From contig NZ_SZZH01000003.1 in NCBI RefSeq assembly GCF_005298075.1, positions 62,001-126,000 on the forward strand: a DNA stretch of 64,000 bases, read 5' to 3'. Source of the DNA: Nakamurella flava. Its GTDB lineage: Bacteria > Actinomycetota > Actinomycetes > Mycobacteriales > Nakamurellaceae. The translations under genes were made by a program, and so were the position numbers. This document shows, piece by piece, positions 57,785 to 64,000 of the stretch. The notes under the pieces were generated by a model, which saw only the letters and a program-made list of their open reading frames with translations, did not search any database and had not been told where the DNA came from. Every line of letters starts with the position of its first letter. Position 1 is the first letter of the stretch.

Positions 57785-58873
57785 TCAGAGCACATCGGCC
57801 AGCAGGGCCATCTCGCCGAGGACCAGGGCCGCCGACCGCACCAGAGGCACGGCGGCCACCGCGCCGGTCCCCTCGCCCAGCCGCATGCCGAGATCGAGCA
57901 GAGGCGGCAGGCCCAGCGCGTCCAGGGCGGCCGACTGGGCCGGTTCCGTCGACCGGTGCCCCGCGGCGAACCAGGCGGCAGCGCCAGGAGCCAGTCGTTC
58001 GGCGACCAGTGCCTCGGCCACCGCGATGAGGCCGTCCAGCAGGACCGGCACCCCTCGGTGGGCCGCGGTGACGAGGAACCCGACAGCCGCGGCGATGTCG
58101 GCACTTCCGGCAGCGGCCAGCAGGTCCCGGGGGTCGGTGGTCCGCGTGGCCGCCCGGTCGAGGGCGGCGGCCACCACGGCGCGCTTACGGGACAGCCCGT
58201 CGTCGTCCACGCCGGTGCCCCGCCCGGTCACGGTGTTCGCGTCCAAGTGCAGGAGGGCGCCGATGAGGACGGCCGCCGGGGTGGTGTTGCCGATCCCGAG
58301 ATCACCGACCACCAGGAGTTCGGCCCCGCCGTCCATCGCTTCCTTGGCGACCTGGGCGCCGACGGCGAGTGCCCGGTCGATCTCGTCGGCCGGGCAGGCG
58401 TCCTCCCGATCGATGGATCCGCTGCCGCGTCGGATCTTGTGGGCGGTGACGTCGGCGGGCAGGCCCGGAACGTCGGCGGCGACGGCGATGTCGAGGACTC
58501 GCAGCCGTACCTCGTGCTGCCGGGCGAGCACCGAGATGCCGGCTCCGCCGGTCTGGATCGTGCTCAGCATGGCCGGGGTCACCGCGCTGGGGTAGGCGGA
58601 GACGCCGGCGCTGGCGACACCGTGGTCACCGGCGAAGAGGACGGCCCGGACGTCGGCCGGGGGAGTGGGCGGGCACTGGCCCTGGCAGGCCGACCACCAG
58701 ACGGCCAGGTCCCCCAGCCGACCCCACGCACCGGTCGGGATGGCCAGGGCGGCCAGGCGTTCGGTGGCCTGCTGCCGGGCGTCGGCCGACGGCGGGTCGA
58801 TCGGCCCGGACACGAACGCGCCCGGTGGGTGGGCCACCGGGCGCGTCGGGTCTGGCGAGGGGCCGGCGGTCAT
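57785..58873 (-). CDS. cobT: Nicotinate-nucleotide-dimethylbenzimidazole phosphoribosyltransferase
   Basis: A 362-residue CobT starting MTAGPSPDPTRPVAHPPGA. Typical segments are RLGDLAVWWSACQG, VLFAGDHGVASAGVSAYPSAVT, VGDLGIGNTTPAAVL and the catalytic glutamate region LGMRLGEGTGAVAAVPLV. It makes alpha-ribazole-5'-phosphate from NaMN and DMB. The ATG at 58873 overlaps the cbtA stop (ATGA). The longer open frame upstream is discarded. Confidence 0.93.
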   Translation of the reverse strand: MTAGPSPDPTRPVAHPPGAFVSGPIDPPSADARQQATERLAALAIPTGAWGRLGDLAVWWSACQGQCPPTPPADVRAVLFAGDHGVASAGVSAYPSAVTPAMLSTIQTGGAGISVLARQHEVRLRVLDIAVAADVPGLPADVTAHKIRRGSGSIDREDACPADEIDRALAVGAQVAKEAMDGGAELLVVGDLGIGNTTPAAVLIGALLHLDANTVTGRGTGVDDDGLSRKRAVVAAALDRAATRTTDPRDLLAAAGSADIAAAVGFLVTAAHRGVPVLLDGLIAVAEALVAERLAPGAAAWFAAGHRSTEPAQSAALDALGLPPLLDLGMRLGEGTGAVAAVPLVRSAALVLGEMALLADVL

Positions 58874-59664
58874 GCCGCCGGAACGGGGGTCGCGGTACGG
58901 CCGGCGAGTGCGCGCCGGACGACCGGGGCGAGCAACGCGCCGAGGACGAGCGATACCGAGCCCCACAGAACGGCCTGGACGACCAGCGAGGCGGTGCGGA
59001 ACTGCCAGAGCACGGTGGCCGGGAAGTCGTTCGGCACCTCGTTGTAGCCGGGCAGCAGCAGGGCGACGGCCCCGACGACGACGGCGAAGCCGGCGGCACC
59101 GATCAGACCGGCGGTGAACCCGCCGAATCGCGCGGCGAGCCGACGCGCAACGACGACGGCGGCGACCGCAGCGGCGATCGAGATGGCCAGCAGGGCGAAG
59201 TATTCGGCGGTGCGGCTGCCGATGGTGCCGGCCTGACCGACGGCCGGCGGGTTCGGCGGGTACTTGGCGAACGGCACCAGATACGCCGCGACGAAGCCGA
59301 TCGCGCCGAGGGACAGGACGGTGGCCTGCACGCCGAGGCGACCGAGCCGGCCGAGGGCGACCGCGCTGACCAGGCCGAGGATCCCGCCGAGGGCGGCGCC
59401 GAAGACGACGGTCCCGGTGGCCAGGCCCCAGGTCGACTGGGTCGCCCGGGAGATGCCGGCCTCGTCGCCGTGGGAGTGGTCGTGCCCGTCCGTGTTCTCG
59501 GCCGGGGCGGCGGCGTGGTGGTCGGTGGTGCTCGCGCCGCCCTCCTCGAGGGCGATGGCGGCGTCGACCGGACCCTCACCCACGACGTAGGCGACCCCGA
59601 AGGTCAGCACACCGGCGATGAGCCCCGCGAGCAGGCCGCGGAGCAGGAAGGTTGCGGTATTCAT
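58870..59664 (-). CDS. cbtA: Cobalt transporter subunit CbtA
   Basis: A 264-residue membrane protein starting MNTATFLLRGLLAGLIAGVL. Six or so membrane helices are visible. The periplasmic loop after helix 1 contains TDHHAAAPAENTDGHDHSHG, a His/Asp-rich metal-binding stretch, as expected of CbtA. With CbtB it is predicted to import cobalt in organisms lacking CbiMNQO. It is controlled, with cbtB, by a cobalamin riboswitch. The gene starts 22 nt after cbtB and overlaps cobT. Confidence 0.88.
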   Translation of the reverse strand: MNTATFLLRGLLAGLIAGVLTFGVAYVVGEGPVDAAIALEEGGASTTDHHAAAPAENTDGHDHSHGDEAGISRATQSTWGLATGTVVFGAALGGILGLVSAVALGRLGRLGVQATVLSLGAIGFVAAYLVPFAKYPPNPPAVGQAGTIGSRTAEYFALLAISIAAAVAAVVVARRLAARFGGFTAGLIGAAGFAVVVGAVALLLPGYNEVPNDFPATVLWQFRTASLVVQAVLWGSVSLVLGALLAPVVRRALAGRTATPVPAA

Positions 59665-59686
59665 CTGTGTGTCGGCCCCGGCCAGG

Positions 59687-59908
59687 TCAGTGGCAGGGGA
59701 AACCGAGCAGGTGGCGGGCGTCGTGGACCCACTCGTGCACGTCGGTGCCCGAGAAGACGGCCACGGCACCTTGTTCCGACGAGACGAAGTACACGGCGAT
59801 GAGCAGCACCAGGCCGGCGAACAGCAGCCAGGGCAGGGCCTGGCGCAGCGGCACGGTGGGCAGGCTGACGGTGGGAACGGCAGGCGTGCCGTAGGCAGCG
59901 GTCGACAT
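59687..59908 (-). CDS. cbtB: Cobalt transporter subunit CbtB
   Basis: A 73-residue protein with one membrane helix (LPWLLFAGLVLLIAVYFV) and a C-terminal histidine-rich tail VHEWVHDARHLLGFPCH, the hallmark of CbtB. The histidines probably bind cobalt before entry through CbtA. ATG at 59908 follows GAGGAGG, next to a hairpin that may mask it when the riboswitch is bound. First gene of the riboswitch operon. Confidence 0.9.
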   Translation of the reverse strand: MSTAAYGTPAVPTVSLPTVPLRQALPWLLFAGLVLLIAVYFVSSEQGAVAVFSGTDVHEWVHDARHLLGFPCH

Positions 59909-59954
59909 CAGGAACCTCCTCGGGGGATGGTGCGCCCCCAACAGTGGAGCTCTA

Positions 59955-60075
59955 CCGCGAATCGGGGTCTGACTCGTCCGTGCGGGATCTCCCGAACGAA
60001 CACACAGTGGCGCGACCGCGCCGGTATCTCACCGGCTTCCCGATGTCGCTGTTGGACCGACGGAACGTAGCCTGC
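59955..60075 (-). ncRNA. Cobalamin riboswitch upstream of cbtBA-cobT-cobS
   Basis: Read on the minus strand, the conserved core GGGAAGCCGGTGAGATACCG is followed by GCGCGGTCGCGCCACTGTG and later GAGTCAGACC, in the canonical order of adenosylcobalamin aptamers. A stem GGGGG-N8-CCCCC (59922-59940) directly precedes the cbtB ribosome-binding site, which suggests translational control. The 5' limit is approximate. It overlaps the leader of the divergent phosphatase-like gene. Confidence 0.88.
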
Positions 60076-60132
60076 CGTGATCACGCCGGTCAACGCGGCC
60101 GGCCGGGTGGCGAGCGCGTGCGGGGGTCACGG

Positions 60133-60711
60133 ATGGCGACGACGGTGACGCTGGTCGCGGCGGGGGCGACGGCATCCACCCGCCAGTCCGCTCTGCCCCG
60201 GCCCGACGAGCCACTCCTCGCGGCGCCCGCGGCCCTCCCGACCCGGCTGGCGGCCGCCTGGTGCGGGCCCGAACTGCGCTGCGTCCAGACGGCGGCGGCG
60301 CTGGGCTGGTCGGCCGTTCCGGCGGAGCCGTTGCGCGACATCGACGCCGGCCGGTGGATCGGCCGGACATCGGCCGACCTCCTGGAGTCCGAGCCCGAGG
60401 CGTTCGTGACCTGGCTGCGTGATCCGGTCTTCCGGGCCCCGGGCGGTGAGTCGTTCGCCCATCTCGTCCTGCGGGCCGGCGGCTGGGCCGGCGACGCGGG
60501 TGGGGCGGGTTGGCCCCACGGCCGGGTGGCGCTGGTGGTCGCGCCGATGGTGGTGCGGTCGATGATCCTGGCCCTCGTCGGCTGGCCGGCCGTCGACGGG
60601 CACGGCATCGACGTGGCACCGCTGGACGTCTTCCAGGTCCGCGGGACGCCGGGGCGGTGGCGGCTGCGGGCCGGTCGCAGCCTGTCGGACGGCGGCACCG
60701 CGGATGAGTGA
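60133..60711 (+). CDS. Histidine-phosphatase-superfamily protein lacking both catalytic histidines
   Basis: A 192-residue protein starting MATTVTLVAAGATASTRQSA. The scaffold of CobC/phosphoglycerate-mutase-like phosphatases is recognisable: GPELRCVQTAAALG (for SxLxRAxQTA), DIDAGRWIGRTSADLLE (for DxGxWEG) and APGGESFAHLVLR. But the RHG motif is AAG (residues 9-11) and the second histidine region VVSHGG reads VVAPMV. So it should have no phosphatase activity. It sits divergently beside the cobalamin operon, where CobC would normally be expected. It may be a binding protein or a regulator; role unknown. A longer frame upstream overlaps the riboswitch and is not used. Confidence 0.75.
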   Translation: MATTVTLVAAGATASTRQSALPRPDEPLLAAPAALPTRLAAAWCGPELRCVQTAAALGWSAVPAEPLRDIDAGRWIGRTSADLLESEPEAFVTWLRDPVFRAPGGESFAHLVLRAGGWAGDAGGAGWPHGRVALVVAPMVVRSMILALVGWPAVDGHGIDVAPLDVFQVRGTPGRWRLRAGRSLSDGGTADE

Positions 60712-61555
60712 GGCGGACCCGCCCTCGGATTCCCCCGGAACTTCTGGTGGCACCGCTGTCGAGATCGATGCGTCGCTGCGCCGACAGATCGCGCGATGGG
60801 CCACCGGTCGCCGGTGGGGTGCCGCAGTTCTGGCGGTCATGGCGATCTTCCTGCCGCTGGTCGTCGCGCTGGCCGCTCCTCGCGTGTACGAGCAGCCCCT
60901 GGGGATGACCACCGCGGCCTCGGCCACGGTGACGAGTGTGCGTCTCCACGACGATCAGCCCCGACGCCACCGCAACACCGCCTGGGAAGTGGGTTTGCGA
61001 TGGATCGACCCGGCGGGTGAGACGAAGACCAGGGTCGAACGCCTCGTGCGCAGAGACGACCCCCCGGCGGTGGGGGAGGTTCTGCCGATCGCCATCACGA
61101 GGGAGGGACAGGTGTCCTTCGAGACCGACCAGGGGTCGTGGGTCCTGCTGTTGACCGTCATCGCGATGGTCGTTCTCTTCGTCGCCGGCGCGGTGGCGTT
61201 CTGGATGTCGGCGGCGAGGTCTCTGATGCGGCGCGGGAAGTTGGACCCTCCGCGCGCCGTCCCCGTCGTGACGACGGGGCGATCAGAGCTCACGACCAAG
61301 TGGAAGCTGCAGTTCGGGCCCCGGCAGTACTCCTTGGGCTACCGTCCAGAGCAGTCGGGCGCGCCAGGTGGATCGTTCGCCGTGGACGGTCGCGACGACG
61401 GTCGCTTACCGGAGGTCGGTGACCGTCTTCAGGTCTGGACGTCCCGACCGAACGGTCGTGGCCCCTTCCTGGTCCGCCGTCCCGCCGACGACACCTGGTG
61501 GCTGGGCGGAGGTCCCGACCCCGTTCCGGCGTTCGGCCCGCCGTCCCGCGGTTGA
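60704..61555 (+). CDS. Two-helix membrane protein of unknown function
   Basis: A 283-residue protein starting MSEADPPSDSPGTSGG. A first membrane helix (about 38-60) is AAVLAVMAIFLPLVVALAA, and a second (about 147-168) is VLLLTVIAMVVLFVAGAVAF. Between them is a beta-rich segment that includes TAWEVGLRWIDPAGETKT, and a basic cytoplasmic region follows. No enzyme motif was recognised. It overlaps the preceding gene by 8 nt (coupled translation) and is convergent with the PH/M16-like gene. It may be an actinobacterial DUF3592-like membrane protein; function is not known. Confidence 0.65.
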   Translation: MSEADPPSDSPGTSGGTAVEIDASLRRQIARWATGRRWGAAVLAVMAIFLPLVVALAAPRVYEQPLGMTTAASATVTSVRLHDDQPRRHRNTAWEVGLRWIDPAGETKTRVERLVRRDDPPAVGEVLPIAITREGQVSFETDQGSWVLLLTVIAMVVLFVAGAVAFWMSAARSLMRRGKLDPPRAVPVVTTGRSELTTKWKLQFGPRQYSLGYRPEQSGAPGGSFAVDGRDDGRLPEVGDRLQVWTSRPNGRGPFLVRRPADDTWWLGGGPDPVPAFGPPSRG

Positions 61556-61582
61556 CGTGATACGACCGGCCCACCCGGACGA

Positions 61583-63955
61583 TCAGTTCTCTTCGAGGTC
61601 GAAGGGCCGCATGTCGTCGGGCAGGTGGACGTGCAGGTGGGGCGGGACGGCCAGCAGGATCTCGCGGACCAGGTGCTCACCGTCCCGCCAGTCCCGCGCT
61701 CGTACACCGATCAGCGTCCCGGACGAGGCGTAGAGCACCAGCACCGCGTCCTGGGGGGCCAGCCGATCGATCCCCAGGGCGACGACCTCGTCGAAACGAA
61801 CGGTGCGCCAGTCGCCGTCCTCGGCCGGCCCCCAGCGCAGGGACACTGCGTCGGGTCCACTGATCATCGCTGACCCGTCGATGACGAATGACCCGCGTCG
61901 GGCCGGCGTCCATCGGCGACCGTCCACCGGCGGAGTGGGATCGCTGATGAACGCGGTGAAGTCGGGAAGGTCGTCGGCGACCGCGACGATCAGACTGGAA
62001 AGTGCGGTCCGCCAGGCGGCATCGACCTCTGACCGCGCAACGCCCTGGGGCGACTGTGGATCGACGATCGGGGTGGCGGCCGGTCCGCCCAGGTGCTGCA
62101 GGGCGTGATCGAACGCCAGATGCGCCGGCCAGTCAGGATCCTCGGCCCGTTCGGACAGCCGGTCCTTCGCTGCGGCGATCTCCTCGTCGGTGAATCCGGA
62201 CGACTGCAGGACGGCCAGGTCGACGCCGAGCGCAGAGGCGATGCGATCGCTGCAGTCCGGCGCCGCGTCGGCGGCGATCGAGACGATGACCTCCGACCCG
62301 GCCAGACCGATGACGATCGCGGCGATGTCGTAGACCAGCCCGCCGTCGTGTCGCAGCAGTCGGGTCCACCGCACCTGGAGGGCCTCGACGAGGACCTCGA
62401 CCTCGAGACTGCGCCGCGCCCGGAAACTGACCTGGAAACCCGGCGGGCCCGCTATCCACGCGGGGGTGTCGAGCGCCCGTGGGTTCGCTGTGGGCCTGGG
62501 GGGACGGCTGCCGTCGGGCAGCGGCAGGGACAGCCCCGCCGGGGGCGGCCCGTCGAGGACGAGCGCGGCGTTGCCGCGGACGAACCAGCGACGGCACCAT
62601 TCGGTCAGCTCGGATGCTTCTGCTCGGGACAGGCCCAGGGTCGATTCCCCGGCCAGTCCGATACCGCTGCGGCCGAACCACGCTGCGGCCGGCAGCGTCA
62701 CGGCCAGCCCCATCCCCGCCCCCTGTGCCGCCTCGGCTCGCAGGACGGCCCGCTCCGCTTCGACGGTGGTGGCGTCGAGACCACCGCTGGCGGCAGCCCC
62801 GATCGTCTCGCACACCTGACGAAGGTGACCGACCACGGTCTCCGGGCGGCTCTGGACGTCGAACGTGGTGACGCCCAGCCCCACTCCGGCGTTGTTCTCG
62901 TAGGTGGCGTCGGCGAAGCGCCGCATCACGACATGTACGAGGAGGTGGGTGATCTGCCCGTCGAGGAACGGTTCGTCCGCCTGGCCGACGCGGAAGACGA
63001 GTTGCGCGGACAGGCGCGCCGACGCGGGCCGGTCAACCCAGAAGACCGGCACGCCGTCGATCTCGCTGTGACGCACCCCGTCCGGAAGTCCCAGTGGGGC
63101 GGTGCTCGCCGTCCCGTCATCGGGGGCTGCGGCTTCGACCCGCGCGCGACGTCGGTTGTCGGCCAGCAGTGGATCGACGATCGTCGGGATGTCTTCGGCC
63201 GGGATGAGGCCCGTCCATTCGACATCGCCGTCGGGTGTCCGCAGGAGCAGACCGGCGTCGTCGTCGAGGCTGATGGTGGTGACGTCGTCCCGCAGGAACC
63301 AGGCCGATGCGTCGGTGAGCCTGTCGGGAACGCGGCCGACGCGGCGGTCGGTCAGCACCACCGACCCAGTCCTCATGGCGCCGAAGCGCGCAGCGGCCTC
63401 GACACTCTCGCCGTCGAGCAACTCATGGGTGAGTCGGTGGACCGTGGCGTCGTTGAAGAAGCCGGGGAACACCGATAGTCGTTCCTGCAGCGTGGCGGCA
63501 AGTCGGTCGGATGCCAGGGTGCGGTCGGTAGTGACCGCGTCGTCCGATCCAGGGCTGGGCTGAGCACGGGTGTGCAGCTCGGCGAACTGGTCAGCGGCGG
63601 CAACAGGGAGCAGGGTCCTGACGGTGAGCTGCTCGTTACCGAGATCGATGACCAGATCGCCGTCGAGCAGGCCCAGCCGTTCGATGTCGGTCCAAGCGAG
63701 CACGCGTGACCACGAGGACTTCCAGCGGTGCGCTTCGGCGATGATCAGGCGGGCGTCGGTGGCGACGAACAGCTGACCGGTGACCAGGGATCGCTCCCGG
63801 ATGCGCCCCATCGCGACCGACCGGATCTGTTCGTCCTCCGCCAGCATGCCCACCGCGAGGTCCCGGTCCCGCCGGGGGATGACCCGGGCGGCCGGTCCCA
63901 GCCGTTCGGAGAGCAGCGCGTCCAGCCGCTCCGAGTGTGCTTCGTTCCCCGCCAT
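61583..63955 (-). CDS. Large protein with PH-like and inactive M16-peptidase-like domains
   Basis: A 790-residue protein starting MAGNEAHSERLDALLSERLG. Residues 35-130 and 175-265 each look like bacterial PH-type domains (SLVTGQLFVATDARLIIAEA; TGSVVLTDRRVGRVPDRL). Residues 290-690 resemble an M16 metallopeptidase: RLSAQLVFRVGQADEPFLDG, then HLLVH (337-341) where the zinc motif HxxEH should be; the catalytic glutamate is replaced by valine. A third PH-like region ends the protein (residues 700-790, AVLVLYASSGTLIGVRARDW). No signal peptide. The architecture is not one I know. It is probably not a protease but a scaffold or binding protein. Next upstream gene lies beyond the window. Confidence 0.65.
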   Translation of the reverse strand: MAGNEAHSERLDALLSERLGPAARVIPRRDRDLAVGMLAEDEQIRSVAMGRIRERSLVTGQLFVATDARLIIAEAHRWKSSWSRVLAWTDIERLGLLDGDLVIDLGNEQLTVRTLLPVAAADQFAELHTRAQPSPGSDDAVTTDRTLASDRLAATLQERLSVFPGFFNDATVHRLTHELLDGESVEAAARFGAMRTGSVVLTDRRVGRVPDRLTDASAWFLRDDVTTISLDDDAGLLLRTPDGDVEWTGLIPAEDIPTIVDPLLADNRRRARVEAAAPDDGTASTAPLGLPDGVRHSEIDGVPVFWVDRPASARLSAQLVFRVGQADEPFLDGQITHLLVHVVMRRFADATYENNAGVGLGVTTFDVQSRPETVVGHLRQVCETIGAAASGGLDATTVEAERAVLRAEAAQGAGMGLAVTLPAAAWFGRSGIGLAGESTLGLSRAEASELTEWCRRWFVRGNAALVLDGPPPAGLSLPLPDGSRPPRPTANPRALDTPAWIAGPPGFQVSFRARRSLEVEVLVEALQVRWTRLLRHDGGLVYDIAAIVIGLAGSEVIVSIAADAAPDCSDRIASALGVDLAVLQSSGFTDEEIAAAKDRLSERAEDPDWPAHLAFDHALQHLGGPAATPIVDPQSPQGVARSEVDAAWRTALSSLIVAVADDLPDFTAFISDPTPPVDGRRWTPARRGSFVIDGSAMISGPDAVSLRWGPAEDGDWRTVRFDEVVALGIDRLAPQDAVLVLYASSGTLIGVRARDWRDGEHLVREILLAVPPHLHVHLPDDMRPFDLEEN

Positions 63956-64000
63956 GATCAGCTCCCCGCCCTCCCGATCGGCGGCATACCGATCGACTCC
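63956..64000. other. Window edge, no gene assigned
   Basis: 45 nt upstream of the PH/M16-like gene. They contain GATCAGC and CCGATCGGCGGCATACCGATCG-type sequence, probably its promoter or the end of another gene. Nothing firm can be said. Confidence 0.3.

Noticed and set aside
1-64000. tRNA, rRNA or insertion-sequence genes
   Set aside because: No tRNA T-loop pattern in a cloverleaf context, rRNA segment or transposase motif was recognised by eye; a covariance-model scan would be needed to exclude tRNAs fully.

Overview
The window is GC-rich throughout, codes densely on both strands and uses many GTG starts, as in an actinomycete. Supporting signs are a DasR-type regulator with dre operators, an amidase-ybaB-recR block ordered as in mycobacteria (Rv3717-Rv3715c), a Sec/lipoprotein-rich envelope set and partial B12 biosynthesis. 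A Nakamurella/Geodermatophilus-like lineage is a guess. No rRNA, tRNA, transposase, integrase, prophage or CRISPR array was recognised.

Layout. 0-5.6 kb: 3' end of dnaX, a VOC protein, a TPP riboswitch with solo tenA, an alpha/beta hydrolase, an SRPBCC protein and a phytoene-desaturase-like flavoprotein. 5.6-13.7 kb: a copper-chaperone-like protein, glyA and a five-gene peptide ABC transporter. 13.7-17.4 kb: an MFS exporter, an AbiEi/DUF559-type protein and a HAD phosphatase, separated by palindromic repeats that supply stop codons. 17.4-23.4 kb: a minus-strand operon of a RuBisCO-like protein, an RpiB-like isomerase, a TPI-like isomerase, an FGGY kinase and a GlpD-like dehydrogenase. 23.6-31.2 kb: a heme-oxygenase-like protein, a GH31 glycosidase, a cell-wall amidase, ybaB, recR, a P-loop kinase and a ThrE exporter. 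31.3-37.4 kb: an acetamidase/RidA/fused ABC importer operon with a divergent GntR regulator, then a DUF1275 protein. 37.4-43.9 kb: an SDR/MDR/hydrolase operon with its TetR regulator and operator, a DinB protein, an SGNH hydrolase and an orphan DUF4157 protein. 44-50 kb: cobK and the GlcNAc genes (PTS, nagB, nagA, DasR-like regulator with three dre sites). 50-54.3 kb: two nine-motif bulb-lectin proteins and a thermonuclease. 54.3-60.7 kb: a quinone-reductase-like protein and late B12 genes (cobD, cobU, cobS, cobT, cbtA, cbtB) with a cobalamin riboswitch. 60.1-64 kb: a phosphatase-like protein without catalytic histidines, a membrane protein, and a PH/M16-like protein without its catalytic glutamate.

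The most interesting system is the RuBisCO-like operon. Its kinase, FAD dehydrogenase, TPI-like and RpiB-like isomerases match EryA, EryB, EryH and EryI of bacterial erythritol catabolism. No EryC (tetrulose-4-phosphate racemase) lies in or beside the operon; a RuBisCO-like protein is the first gene instead. RuBisCO-like proteins do enolate proton-transfer chemistry on ketose phosphates, so this one may replace EryC or perform a new step on a four- or five-carbon sugar phosphate. A second unusual pattern is a family of five palindromes (GGTCGGTAA...) whose arms contain the stop codons of five genes, including both members of one convergent pair.
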